Translations under genes and position numbers: made by a program
Notes under the pieces: model-generated
Told to the model about the DNA's origin: nothing
Database searches by the model: none
What the model saw: only the letters and a program-made list of their open reading frames with translations
Assembly (NCBI GenBank): GCA_017458125.1
Contig: JAFTGB010000061.1
Coordinates: 1-47,651 of the forward strand
Direction: 5' to 3'
Source: Prevotella sp.
GTDB taxonomy: Bacteria; Bacteroidota; Bacteroidia; Bacteroidales; Bacteroidaceae
Length of the DNA: 47,651 nt
Shown: piece by piece, positions 15,749 through 23,103 of the stretch
How positions within the stretch are numbered: the stretch's first letter is position 1
Layout of the letters: every line of letters begins with the position of its first letter

Positions 15749-16552
15749 ATGATGAGACAAGCAATGATATTAGCCGCCGGCCTCGGCACGCGCCTGAAGC
15801 CTCTCACCGACACCATGCCCAAGGCACTGGTGCCCGTTGGAGGCACACCGCTGCTCGACTTGAACATCCGCCGACTGATGGCCCAGGGCTACGACCGCTT
15901 TGTGGTCAATGTGCACCACTTTGCGCAGCAGATAGTCGACTATGTCGGGCAGCAGGACTACGCACCGCTGGTCAGCTTCAGCGACGAGACCGCCCAACTG
16001 TTGGAGACTGGCGGCGCACTGAAGAAGGCCGCCCCTCTGTTTCGCGACGACGAACCCTTGCTCATCCATAATGTCGACATCTTGGATAATGTTGACTACC
16101 AGTGGTTGCGCAACCAGCACGAGGCCGACGAGGACGCCGTGCTGTTGGTCAGCCGTCGCAAGACTAAGCGCTATCTGCTCTTCGACAGCGGTATGCGACT
16201 CATGGGCTGGAAGAACATTGAGACAGGCGAAGTGAAGTCACCTTTCCCATGGCTGCGTGAGTCTGCGCTCACCATTGACGATGACTTGAAGGTTGTGGCG
16301 GACGCAAATTCTTCACTCTTCCCTCTTCACTCTACACTCCATGCCTTTGCTTTCTCTGGCATCCACAGCTTCTCGCCCCGTCTGTTTCCGCTGATGGAGC
16401 GTTTCCCTGACCGCTTCGGCATTGTCGACTTCTACCTCTCCGTCTGTCACCGTTCGCGCATCGTAGGCCTCCCCAAGGACGACCTGCGTGTCCTCGATGT
16501 AGGTAAGCTCGACTCTTTGGCTGAAGCCGAAGCCTTCCTCTCTGAACTCTAA
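15749..16552 (+). CDS. murU: MurU-like sugar-1-phosphate nucleotidyltransferase
   Basis: A 267-residue protein from the ATG at 15749, chosen because a TAACTTTG box lies just before it. The nucleotide-binding start is unmistakable: ILAAGLGTRLKPLTDTMPKA, then LVPVGGTPLLDLNIRRL. The fold and size fit MurU, which makes UDP-MurNAc from MurNAc-1-phosphate in peptidoglycan recycling; the AmgK-like kinase upstream would supply the substrate. Substrate specificity could also be another sugar-1-phosphate. Residues 187-197 (NSSLFPLHSTL) are encoded by degenerate 7-nt repeats rich in CTCTTCA, inserted in frame in a surface stretch before FAFSGIHSFSP. The guaA gene follows after 25 nt and is probably cotranscribed. 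Confidence 0.82.
   Translation: MMRQAMILAAGLGTRLKPLTDTMPKALVPVGGTPLLDLNIRRLMAQGYDRFVVNVHHFAQQIVDYVGQQDYAPLVSFSDETAQLLETGGALKKAAPLFRDDEPLLIHNVDILDNVDYQWLRNQHEADEDAVLLVSRRKTKRYLLFDSGMRLMGWKNIETGEVKSPFPWLRESALTIDDDLKVVADANSSLFPLHSTLHAFAFSGIHSFSPRLFPLMERFPDRFGIVDFYLSVCHRSRIVGLPKDDLRVLDVGKLDSLAEAEAFLSEL
16304..16338 (+). repeat. In-frame heptad repeat inside the murU-like gene
   Basis: The units read TTCTTCA, CTCTTCC, CTCTTCA, CTCTACA, CTCC, matching the spacer at 18864-18891 (TTCTTCA, CTCTTCA). They encode residues of about 187-197 and keep the reading frame. Confidence 0.65.
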
Positions 16553-16577
16553 GCGCTAAACTCTCAACTAAATAAAC

Positions 16578-18278
16578 ATGCAAAAGATTATCATTCTCGA
16601 TTTCGGGTCGCAGACCACACAGCTCATTGGACGGCGTGTGCGCGAACTCGACACCTTCTGCGAGATTATGCCCTACAACAAGTTCCCCAAGGACGACCCC
16701 TCTGTCATCGGTGTCATCCTTTCGGGTTCACCTTATTCCGTCCACGACCCGGAGGCCTTCAAGGTAGACCTCTCGCAGTTTGTGGGACGCGTGCCGGTGT
16801 TGGGCATCTGCTACGGGGCACAGTTCATCAGTCACACCCTTGGCGGTAAGGTGGAGAAGGCTGACTCCCGTGAGTACGGCCGCGCCAACCTGCAGACTGT
16901 AGACACCGCCAACCCCCTGTTCCAGGGTTTCGAGCAGCACTCGCAGGTGTGGATGTCGCACGGCGACACCATCACCGCCATCCCCGACGGCTTTGAAGTC
17001 ATTGGCAGCACAAAGGATGTGAAGAACGCCGCCTTCTGGTGTCCGGCAGAAAAATTGGCAAATTGTCAGTCCGTCAGCGGCAGCCAGATTGTCAATAGTA
17101 AATCGTTAAATAGTAAATCCATTTGGGCTGTCCAGTTCCATCCCGAAGTGTTCCACACCCTGCAGGGCAGTCTGCTCCTGAAGAATTTCGTTGTCGGCAT
17201 CTGTGGTTCGCGTCAGGAGTGGAGTGCCGCCTCGTTTGTCGACAGCACCGTGGCCGAACTGAAACAGGAGTTAGGCGACGATGGCGTTATCCTCGGACTC
17301 TCTGGAGGTGTCGACTCCTCCGTGGCTGCTGTCCTGCTCAACCGTGCCATCGGTGAACGCCTCACCTGCATCTTCGTCGACCACGGCATGTTGCGCAAGA
17401 ACGAGTTCCAGCAGGTGATGCAGGACTATCAGGGACTGGGGCTGAACGTTATCGGCGTCGATGCCTCGGAGAAGTTCTTTGCCGACCTGGCAGGTGTCAC
17501 CGACCCTGAACAGAAGCGTAAGATTATAGGCCGCGACTTCGTTGAAGTGTTCAACGCAGAAGCCCAAAAAATAGTAAATGGTAAATCCGTAAATAGTAAA
17601 TCGCCATGCCGCTGGCTTGCTCAGGGCACCATCTACCCTGACCGTATCGAGTCACTGAACATCACTGGCAAGGTCATCAAGAGTCACCACAACGTGGGAG
17701 GACTGCCCAAGGAGATGAACCTCCAGCTGTGTGAACCCCTCAAATGGCTCTTCAAGGACGAGGTGCGCCGCGTGGGGCGTCAGCTCGGCATGCCTGAGCA
17801 CCTCATCACCCGTCATCCCTTCCCTGGTCCGGGACTGGCCGTACGTATCTTGGGCGACATCACGCCGGAGAAAGTACGTATCCTCCAGGACGCAGACGAC
17901 ATCTACATCCGTGGACTGCGCGACTACAAAGTGAAACTCAGTGGCGAGGAGTCTCGCCGCGTATTGGCTGCCGGTATACCTGCCGCCATGCAAGACGGCG
18001 AAATAGAAGTGTCGCTCTACGACCAGATATGGCAGGCAGGCGCCATCCTGCTCTCCACAGTCCGCTCGGTGGGTGTCATGGGCGATGAGCGCACCTACGA
18101 GCATCCGGTGGCTTTACGTGCTGTCACCTCTACCGACGCCATGACTGCCGACTGGGCCCACCTGCCCTACGACTTCATGGCCAAGGTGTCCAACGAGATT
18201 ATCAACAAGGTGCGCGGTGTCAACCGCGTCTGCTATGACATCTCCTCAAAGCCACCCGCAACGATAGAGTGGGAGTAA
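16578..18278 (+). CDS. guaA: GMP synthetase (glutamine-hydrolysing), with inserts
   Basis: Makes GMP from XMP, ATP and glutamine. The N-terminal glutaminase domain has GICYGAQ with nucleophile C78 and QFHPEV. The ATP-pyrophosphatase loop is SGGVDSS at 242-248, and the C-terminal dimer domain ends with the family's KPPATIEWE. At 566 residues it is longer than most (about 507-525). Three extra segments explain this. One, at about 155-181, ends in NSKSLNSKS; a second, at about 330-343, reads [10 protein letters not shown]; both are encoded by AAATAGT-type heptads in frame. A third, at about 450-476 ([20 protein letters not shown]), has no visible repeat. The essential motifs are all intact, so the enzyme is likely active. 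It follows the murU-like gene by 25 nt. Confidence 0.95.
   Translation: MQKIIILDFGSQTTQLIGRRVRELDTFCEIMPYNKFPKDDPSVIGVILSGSPYSVHDPEAFKVDLSQFVGRVPVLGICYGAQFISHTLGGKVEKADSREYGRANLQTVDTANPLFQGFEQHSQVWMSHGDTITAIPDGFEVIGSTKDVKNAAFWCPAEKLANCQSVSGSQIVNSKSLNSKSIWAVQFHPEVFHTLQGSLLLKNFVVGICGSRQEWSAASFVDSTVAELKQELGDDGVILGLSGGVDSSVAAVLLNRAIGERLTCIFVDHGMLRKNEFQQVMQDYQGLGLNVIGVDASEKFFADLAGVTDPEQKRKIIGRDFVEVFNAEAQKIVNGKSVNSKSPCRWLAQGTIYPDRIESLNITGKVIKSHHNVGGLPKEMNLQLCEPLKWLFKDEVRRVGRQLGMPEHLITRHPFPGPGLAVRILGDITPEKVRILQDADDIYIRGLRDYKVKLSGEESRRVLAAGIPAAMQDGEIEVSLYDQIWQAGAILLSTVRSVGVMGDERTYEHPVALRAVTSTDAMTADWAHLPYDFMAKVSNEIINKVRGVNRVCYDISSKPPATIEWE
17091..17120 (+). repeat. In-frame heptad repeat in guaA, site 1
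   Basis: AATAGTAAATC occurs at 17094-17104 and again at 17109-17119, 15 nt apart. The stretch AATAGTAAATCGTTAAATAG is nearly the same as the intergenic repeat before mutB (from 43265). It encodes NSKSLNSKS and lies between the glutaminase core and its QFHPE motif. Confidence 0.8.
17569..17603 (+). repeat. In-frame heptad repeat in guaA, site 2
   Basis: Units AAATAGT, AAATGGT, AAATCCGT, AAATAGT, AAATCG in tandem encode [10 protein letters not shown] between EAQK and [10 protein letters not shown], where related enzymes have a short link. Confidence 0.8.
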
Positions 18279-18315
18279 GAGAAATGAGTAGTGAGAAATG
18301 AGTAGTGAGAAATGA
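18279..18315 (+). repeat. Tandem 14-mer (double heptad) spacer before the HTH-like gene
   Basis: GAGAAATGAGTAGT is repeated at 18279 and 18293, and GAGAAATGA follows at 18307. The ATG of the next gene is itself part of the third unit. The whole spacer after the guaA stop is made of this repeat. Confidence 0.85.
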
Positions 18316-18863
18316 AACTGCCATTTCATATCATCGAACTGTTGAAGCGCAAGTCGAAATCCGACTTGCGCTTACCTTCTGACTGCGAACTGCTGTCGCT
18401 CGACATCGAGAGCAAGACGGGAGTCCGCATCGGTGCCACTACGCTCAAACGGTTGCTCGGCTTCGCCCAAGACGAGCGCCAGCCGCACACCAGTACGCTC
18501 GACGCTATTGCCCACTATTTAGGCTATGCCCATTGGGATGAACTGGCAAAGATTGAAGATCAGGGGAACTCCGATTTCGACAGTCCTGACGGTGAGGTGC
18601 GCTCTGCCGACTTGCAGGTCGGCTGTGAGTTGGAGATTGCCTATCTGCCCGACCGCCGGGTGGTGCTGTCCTATCTGGGTAATAACCGCTACAGGATACA
18701 GCAAAGTGAGAACAGCAAGCTGCTGGTGGGCGATGAAGTGGAGATACTTAGTTTCGTGCTGCATCACCCGCTGCTGGTCATGCAGGTATGGCGCAGTGGC
18801 CAGTCGCTTGGCCAGTTCACGGCAGGCCGTATATCGGGCTTGTCTTCCGTAAGGGTTATTTGA
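18312..18863 (+). CDS. HTH-like protein of unknown function, upstream of a Ser/Thr kinase
   Basis: A 183-residue protein. The N-terminal 80 residues resemble a small helical DNA-binding module seen in Bacteroidetes signalling genes (CELLSLDIESKTGVRIGATT, LKRLLGF, TSTLDAIAHYLGYAHWDELA). The C-terminal 85 residues are beta-rich (LEIAYLPDRRVVLSYLGNNR) with no recognised motif. A near-palindrome, GCCGACTTGCAGGTCGGC (18606-18623), encodes SADLQVG at the join and may be an in-frame repeat. The gene is bracketed by heptad spacers on both sides and precedes the kinase by exactly four heptads (28 nt), so the two are likely cotranscribed and the protein may be a kinase partner or target. Function not known. 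Confidence 0.6.
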   Translation: MKLPFHIIELLKRKSKSDLRLPSDCELLSLDIESKTGVRIGATTLKRLLGFAQDERQPHTSTLDAIAHYLGYAHWDELAKIEDQGNSDFDSPDGEVRSADLQVGCELEIAYLPDRRVVLSYLGNNRYRIQQSENSKLLVGDEVEILSFVLHHPLLVMQVWRSGQSLGQFTAGRISGLSSVRVI

Positions 18864-18891
18864 TTCTCAATTCTTCACTCTTCACTTAACT
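18864..18891 (+). repeat. Four-heptad spacer between the HTH-like gene and the kinase
   Basis: The gap is exactly TTCTCAA, TTCTTCA, CTCTTCA, CTTAACT. Its complement (TTGAGAA, TGAAGAG) resembles the TGAGAAA/TGAGTAG units at 18279-18315, so the gene between is flanked by inverted-type heptads. Confidence 0.75.
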
Positions 18892-20163
18892 ATGGAGTCG
18901 TCGCAGTTTTCTGATGGTCAGTCACCTTTCGAGAGCATCGAACAGATAGATGCGCATGGAGCCACCTGTGACAGCTTTCGGGTGAAGCTCTATGGCAAGC
19001 TGCACTTCCTGAAACGCCTGAAGCCAGCTTTTACAGGCGACATCCGCTATCAGGAAGCCCTCCGCAAAGAGTTCGAGGCGGGTTATCGGCTGGAGCATCC
19101 TAACCTCGTGCGCTATATTTCGCTGACCGATGACGGCATACTGATGGAGTATATTGACGGCGAGACACTTAGCCGGCGGATAGCCGCACATCCGGAATAT
19201 TTCACCAAGCAGAACACCGATAAGTTCTTGCACCAGCTGTTGGATGCCGTGGTCTGTCTGCACAGCCATCAGGTGCTCCACCTCGACCTGAAACCAGATA
19301 ATGTCCTGTTGACCCGTATCAACAGCGATGTCAAGCTGATAGACCTTGGTTGTTGTTATACAGACACGTTTGCCGACACACAAGGCCGTACGAATGCTTA
19401 TGCTGCCCCAGAGCAGTTATCGGGCGGTAGTGTTGATGAGCGTACGGACATCTATGCCATCGGAAAGATACTCGAAAGGCTGCCTCACCATGATATATAT
19501 AATAAGGTGATAGGAAAATGTACGGCTCAGCTTCTTGAGAATCGCTATCAGAACATTGCCGATTTGCGGGAGGCTCTCTTTCCTAAGCGTAAGTCTTGGC
19601 AATGGGCATTGTTGCCCCTTTTCCTTGTCATGTCCTTCTTGGGCTATCTGCTGTTTGCCAACCATGAAAGTCCTTCTTCAGAACCAATGGAATCTCCAGT
19701 GGTAAACAAGTCCGTTCAAGAGCAGTCCCTGCCGCCAACGCAAAGTGTGCCATATGCTACGGTAAAGAAGAGTAAGTCCACAAAAGAGCAGCAAACAGCT
19801 CCGTCGGCACTCCCTCCAATAAAGAAAGAACTGTCTGAAGAGGAACAAGCGTTTCTGGATCAGCCCCATCTGAGAGTCGTTGGAACAGATGAGTTCTCAC
19901 GCTACAAACAGCAATTGGCCGAATACTATCGTGAGGCAAATGCTTTTCTCAACGACTCGGCGAACTATCGGAAATATCCTTCCCGCCAGGCCTATTTGAG
20001 GCGCTATCAAGATATTGTGTATGAGATCCTGCAGCGAATCAAGGCTGATGATTGGTTTTATCCGCTATACAACAGCCCCATGAATCCTATCAGTTCCTAC
20101 ACACGGGAATACAAAGACGATCTGGAGCATCGCTCCTTTGTCAACAGTAATCAACTGCCATAA
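18892..20163 (+). CDS. Membrane-anchored Hanks-type Ser/Thr protein kinase
   Basis: A 423-residue protein. Kinase features: ATP lysine K41 in LHFLKRLK, catalytic loop HLDLKPDN at 130-137 with D132 and N137, DLG in place of DFG at 151-153, and APE at 172-174. The glycine-rich loop is not conserved. The domain ends near 230, followed by one membrane segment at about 237-256 (WQWALLPLFLVMSFLGYLLF). An outer region of about 165 residues is first Pro/Ser/Lys-rich, then helical and charged (EEEQAFLDQPHLRVV, YKQQLAEYYREANAFLND). This layout is that of receptor-like bacterial kinases sensing an envelope cue. The likely substrate or partner is the HTH-like protein just upstream. Its promoter is not visible; it probably shares the guaA-side transcript. 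Confidence 0.88.
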   Translation: MESSQFSDGQSPFESIEQIDAHGATCDSFRVKLYGKLHFLKRLKPAFTGDIRYQEALRKEFEAGYRLEHPNLVRYISLTDDGILMEYIDGETLSRRIAAHPEYFTKQNTDKFLHQLLDAVVCLHSHQVLHLDLKPDNVLLTRINSDVKLIDLGCCYTDTFADTQGRTNAYAAPEQLSGGSVDERTDIYAIGKILERLPHHDIYNKVIGKCTAQLLENRYQNIADLREALFPKRKSWQWALLPLFLVMSFLGYLLFANHESPSSEPMESPVVNKSVQEQSLPPTQSVPYATVKKSKSTKEQQTAPSALPPIKKELSEEEQAFLDQPHLRVVGTDEFSRYKQQLAEYYREANAFLNDSANYRKYPSRQAYLRRYQDIVYEILQRIKADDWFYPLYNSPMNPISSYTREYKDDLEHRSFVNSNQLP

Positions 20164-20165
20164 CA

Positions 20166-20196
20166 TTTGATTCTTGTAAAAAAACATGTACCTTTG
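20166..20196 (+). promoter_or_regulatory. Promoter for the PIN toxin-antitoxin pair
   Basis: TTTG at 20166-20169, 19 bp, TACCTTTG at 20189-20196: consensus match. A second -7-like box, TATCTTTG, lies at 20242-20249, 27 nt before the antitoxin ATG, so transcription may start at two sites. Confidence 0.75.
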
Positions 20197-20275
20197 CAAA
20201 AAATTACAGTTCTTGGTGAACGCCATTTGGAAATAAATGCTTATCTTTGTACCGATAACTATAATTGATAGGGAT

Positions 20276-20506
20276 ATGTTGTACAATCAGATTGCTCAAA
20301 TGGAATTAATGAATGCTATTAACAGCATAAACTCTGAAATAGAATTGAATGAGTTCAGAGATATGTTGGCACAGTATTTCGCAAAGAAAGCCCAAAAGGC
20401 TATTGATGCTTTGTGGGATGATGGCATAATCAATAGTAGCACTATAGAGAAATGGGGTGAAGAACACATGCGTACTCCTTATCGCTATGAGACGAATCGT
20501 TCTTGA
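20276..20506 (+). CDS. Probable antitoxin partner of the PIN toxin
   Basis: A 76-residue protein from the ATG at 20276 (the upstream ATG at 20237 lies in the -7 box and is unlikely). It reads as helical and acidic, with INSINSEIELNEFRDMLAQY then KKAQKAIDALWDDGIINSS and IEKWGEEHMRTPYR. The form is common for small antitoxins next to PIN_3 toxins in Bacteroidetes. Its end overlaps the toxin start by 20 nt, which couples their translation. It would bind and hold the PIN nuclease and may repress the promoter; this is inferred from position and size. Confidence 0.75.
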   Translation: MLYNQIAQMELMNAINSINSEIELNEFRDMLAQYFAKKAQKAIDALWDDGIINSSTIEKWGEEHMRTPYRYETNRS

Positions 20507-20897
20507 TACAAACTGTCTTTTACAGTCACTACCCTCAAATAGTCCCTATCACAAGATATGGACTGATGTCTTTAATGGGCAAATTCAATTATGTGTTAAC
20601 ACGGAGATTTTAAACGAGTACGAAGAAATTCTGTCGAATAAGACCACAAAGGAAATCGGACATAGCGTCGTTGAGGCCATAGCCAGACTGAGTACTACTT
20701 TCTTTCAAGATTCCTATTTCCATTTTGGATTAATAACAGCTGACCCTGATGATAACAAGTTTGTAGATTGTGCTGTTGCGGCAGATGCAGAATACATAGT
20801 AACAAACGACAAGCATTTCGAAGTATTGAAGACTATTCCGTGGCCTTCTATTTCGATTATTAAGATAAAGGACTTTATAGTTCAGATATCTCATTAG
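20487..20897 (+). CDS. PIN-domain toxin ribonuclease
   Basis: A 136-residue PIN protein of the 'putative toxin-antitoxin system toxin component, PIN family' group. The start is the ATG at 20487 (MRRIVLDTNCLL), not 20457, because family members begin just before LDTN. Acidic site residues visible are D7 in LDTN, E40 or E44 in NTEILNEYEE, D94 in DDNKFVDCA, and D108 in IVTNDKHF. PIN toxins cut RNA in a metal-dependent way. It overlaps the antitoxin by 20 nt and is followed by a hairpin terminator, so the pair is a self-contained cassette at the start of the accessory stretch. Confidence 0.87.
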   Translation: MRRIVLDTNCLLQSLPSNSPYHKIWTDVFNGQIQLCVNTEILNEYEEILSNKTTKEIGHSVVEAIARLSTTFFQDSYFHFGLITADPDDNKFVDCAVAADAEYIVTNDKHFEVLKTIPWPSISIIKIKDFIVQISH

Positions 20898-20914
20898 AGA
20901 GCTAATTTTTCCGG

Positions 20915-20951
20915 AAATGGAAGAAATGGTCGCGCCGTTTCTTCCATTTTT
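20915..20951 (+). terminator. Terminator of the PIN cassette
   Basis: AAATGGAAGAAATGG (20915-20929) pairs with CCGTTTCTTCCATTT (20935-20949) with one G-U-type mismatch and a 5-nt loop, followed by TT. It lies 17 nt after the toxin stop. Confidence 0.7.
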
Positions 20952-20964
20952 CGATATTTATCCC

Positions 20965-20972
20965 TACCTTTG
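20965..20972 (+). promoter_or_regulatory. -7 box for the small secreted protein
   Basis: TACCTTTG, 40 nt before the ATG at 21013, with no clear -33 box at 19 bp. Confidence 0.55.
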
Positions 20973-21012
20973 CCGCCAGAAAGAATGTCTAACATTTTAA
21001 AACAAGAAGACG

Positions 21013-21303
21013 ATGAAGAGACTATTGTTGTTATTCGTGTTAGCAGGCCTTATGCTTACAGCTATGGCCGACTGGACCTACGGTACAGCCTATTTTCAGG
21101 GCTCTCAACCCTCCAACTGCCTGAGTCATGGTGGCGTGCTGATTTGGTATGACGGCGAACTTAAACAGACCGGCCTCAACGGTGGTGTAGAGATTTGGGA
21201 AGGCACCGGAGACATCTGTGTGGTCTACCCCAAGAACTATCGTGGCCCCCAGATGCGGTTTATGTCCAAAGGCGGCAGTGTGCAGATACAAACACTGAAA
21301 TAA
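21013..21303 (+). CDS. Small secreted protein of unknown function
   Basis: A 96-residue protein with a signal peptide (KRLLLLFVLAGLMLTAMA, cut before DWTYG). The mature part of about 77 residues is rich in Gly, Tyr and Trp (GTAYFQGSQPSNCLSHGGVL, IWYDGELKQTGLNGGVEIWE) and likely beta-stranded; it has two cysteines, C38 and C69 or so, that could pair in the periplasm. No family was recognised. It is monocistronic, with its own -7 box upstream and a likely RNA gene downstream. Confidence 0.65.
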   Translation: MKRLLLLFVLAGLMLTAMADWTYGTAYFQGSQPSNCLSHGGVLIWYDGELKQTGLNGGVEIWEGTGDICVVYPKNYRGPQMRFMSKGGSVQIQTLK

Positions 21304-21365
21304 ATTTTGTTAAAACACAGCCCACAGCGAACGTTATTGCTAAATAATCCTTATCTTTGCATTGT

Positions 21366-21555
21366 CGTTCAGTAATGGGCGATAAACATTGAAGGAAGCG
21401 TTTAGCTTTCATCTGTACCGAAAAGTCTGGTAAACTTCAACGTAAAGCAGATGTAGAGTGAACACGTTCCCTCCTTGGATGGAATATATCTTGTGCAGCC
21501 ATCATTGGCTCACGCCCAATATATCCTCCAAGGGTGTGGGCTGTTTCTTTTATCT
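21366..21555 (+). ncRNA. Probable structured RNA of about 190 nt, identity unknown
   Basis: The spacer 21304-21643 holds no gene but a clear transcript plan. TATCTTTG at 21352-21359 is a -7 box. Then come nested stems: CATCTG (21410-21415) with CAGATG (21448-21453); GGAAGCGTT (about 21394) with AACACGTTCC (about 21460); a long arm CCTTGGA (21473-21479) with TCCAAGG (21527-21533), extended by AATATAT pairing and capped by AGCCA-TCAT-TGGCT (21497-21510). GGGTGTGGGCTGTTTCTTTT ends it. Size and lack of a coding frame suggest a stand-alone RNA; the length is like 6S RNA, but its closing stem and bubble are not seen. A second small hairpin (about 21570-21602) precedes the next gene. Confidence 0.5.
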
Positions 21556-21643
21556 CTTTACAGGTTTTACCAGAGCCTTCGGTAGGATAGACTGAGAGGC
21601 TCACACCTTCCGTTGTGTTTATTGATAACTAAAATTTATTGAA

Positions 21644-22129
21644 ATGAAGAAGATTCCTAAAGGAGACTACACTAAAAGACTCGATGCAATCTATGATGCG
21701 TTACATTTTAACACTGATGAGCGTTTCTTTGCAGATGTTGTTTTTAGTAACTTTGTCTGTGTGACAGAAGAGGTCGATTCCATTTTTGATTGTGGACATG
21801 AGCCTGGTGAGTTTCATCAAATGATGAAAATCCTTTCGCAGTTTGATGACTTTATGGAGTTATTAGAAGAAAAGAAAGGGAATAAGACTTTTGAATTATT
21901 AAATGATATTTTGGCGTTGAAGACAAATCTTCGGCACGATTTCTTTGAAGATGTTTGGCGTATCATCTATGTAGAGGATCCTCTGATGAAAAGTGATGTC
22001 GCTAAACTGCGTTCTTATGATCAGGAATTTGACAAGATAGGAAGAAAAGATGTATGGTATGATTATCTTAAAATGATAGGTATGTTTAAAGATTATTCGA
22101 ATACACTAAATAGTAACCCTCAAAATTAA
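21644..22129 (+). CDS. Unknown acidic cytoplasmic protein
   Basis: A 161-residue soluble helical protein with no signal peptide or membrane segment. It is rich in Asp, Phe and Lys (HFNTDERFFADVVFSNFVCV, FHQMMKILSQFDDFMELLEE, NLRHDFFEDVWRIIYVEDP). I do not recognise a family. Base composition is notably AT-rich compared with the flanking housekeeping genes, as in the following seven genes, which points to transfer. It precedes the VanZ-like membrane gene by 18 nt and may share its transcript. Confidence 0.6.
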   Translation: MKKIPKGDYTKRLDAIYDALHFNTDERFFADVVFSNFVCVTEEVDSIFDCGHEPGEFHQMMKILSQFDDFMELLEEKKGNKTFELLNDILALKTNLRHDFFEDVWRIIYVEDPLMKSDVAKLRSYDQEFDKIGRKDVWYDYLKMIGMFKDYSNTLNSNPQN

Positions 22130-22147
22130 TGCATCAAGTCTGATAAT

Positions 22148-22612
22148 ATGCGATTACGAGTGACAGTGCACCAAAAGGTTGCATTAGGAATTTCTTTCTT
22201 AGTCTGTGGCTGTGCAATCTATCTGCTGTTCAGGAGCAAAACGCTGAACATATATAGTTGGTGCTCAGCCTTAGGACTTTCATCTTTTATTGACACTCTT
22301 CGCATTTGGGTTCGGAATTGGAATATACCAGATTTTGTGAGGTTTTGTCTACCTGATGGTCTGTATTGTGCGGCTTACATTCTTCTCATTGATGCCATTT
22401 GGCATAAAGACAAGGGTATAATCAAGATCATCATTATTTTACTTGTTCCCTTGGTGACAATCAGCAGTGAATTGCTGCAACTCTTTGGAAAAGTTAGAGG
22501 AACATTTGATATATACGACTTGGTTTGTTATAGCTTTCCTCTACTTGTTTACTTATCGATAATTTGCTATCAACATTACACGGTTAAAATGCAAAAACAA
22601 GCATGTGTATGA
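22148..22612 (+). CDS. Small polytopic membrane protein, VanZ-like
   Basis: A 154-residue protein with about five membrane segments (VALGISFLVCGCAIYLLF, GLSSFIDTLRIWV, LYCAAYILLIDAIW, IIKIIIILLVPLVTIS, CYSFPLLVYLSIICYQ). Between the fourth and fifth is SELLQLFGKVRGTFDIYDLV, an E..Q...RGTFD..D pattern like that of VanZ-family proteins. VanZ-like proteins are linked to glycopeptide resistance and sugar or lipid processes, but most are uncharacterised. Its stop overlaps the next ATG as ATGA, so translation of the secreted protein after it is coupled. Confidence 0.6.
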   Translation: MRLRVTVHQKVALGISFLVCGCAIYLLFRSKTLNIYSWCSALGLSSFIDTLRIWVRNWNIPDFVRFCLPDGLYCAAYILLIDAIWHKDKGIIKIIIILLVPLVTISSELLQLFGKVRGTFDIYDLVCYSFPLLVYLSIICYQHYTVKMQKQACV

Positions 22613-23070
22613 AAAAGTATTACTTTACAATCTGTGTGATAGTACTATTTGCTGTTGGCTTTTCTGCATCAAATAGTAAAAGCGCCGAAGTTGATTTTGG
22701 CTCTGAACAATTTGTAGGCAAAAAAGAAATAGTAAAAAGTATAACATCTATTGATGAGATGAAAAAGGTTATTGAAAATACAACATGGACACATTCAAAA
22801 AAAGACTATCTGTGGTATAAACTGCATTTTAAAGATAATCAAGTAAAGCAATATACAGCACTATTATCTGATTCCCCAAAATGGAATTATTTGGGCTGTA
22901 GTCCATATACTTTGAAAAAGGGAAATTATTCTGATGGGGCAGAATATATCTCCGCTATCTTCACTTTTGCAGAAGGCAATGCCTCGGCAGAATTCAATTT
23001 TAATAATTGCCATTTGTATTTGTTGGGCATTGATTTCGGAGTTTTCGACAACATCGATATTGAGTGGTAA
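22609..23070 (+). CDS. Secreted protein, first of a family with a shared signal peptide
   Basis: A 153-residue protein starting at the ATG that overlaps the upstream stop. Its signal peptide (KKYYFTICVIVLFAVGFSAS) is close to those at 23104 and 23642. The mature part is Lys/Tyr/Asn-rich with a beta pattern (WTHSKKDYLWYKLHFKDNQV, GAEYISAIFTFAEGNASAEF) and ends YLLGIDFGVFDNIDIEW. No known domain is recognised. A 31-codon remnant at 23489 ends in a similar way (YLNGQDMGDFVMADYEW), so the family may have been larger. Its function is unknown. Confidence 0.6.
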   Translation: MKKYYFTICVIVLFAVGFSASNSKSAEVDFGSEQFVGKKEIVKSITSIDEMKKVIENTTWTHSKKDYLWYKLHFKDNQVKQYTALLSDSPKWNYLGCSPYTLKKGNYSDGAEYISAIFTFAEGNASAEFNFNNCHLYLLGIDFGVFDNIDIEW

Positions 23071-23103
23071 TCCTTATTTTTTTAATCAAAAGTTATAATA
23101 ATT

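Noticed and set aside
15568-16071. A 167-codon reading frame across the murU-like promoter
   Set aside because: It overlaps the promoter hairpin and the murU-like gene in another frame, and its Arg/Pro-rich text is that of a shadow frame.
21366-21555. tmRNA, RNase P or SRP RNA
   Set aside because: The tag frame and acceptor ends of tmRNA, the conserved core of RNase P RNA and the SRP apical loop are not found.
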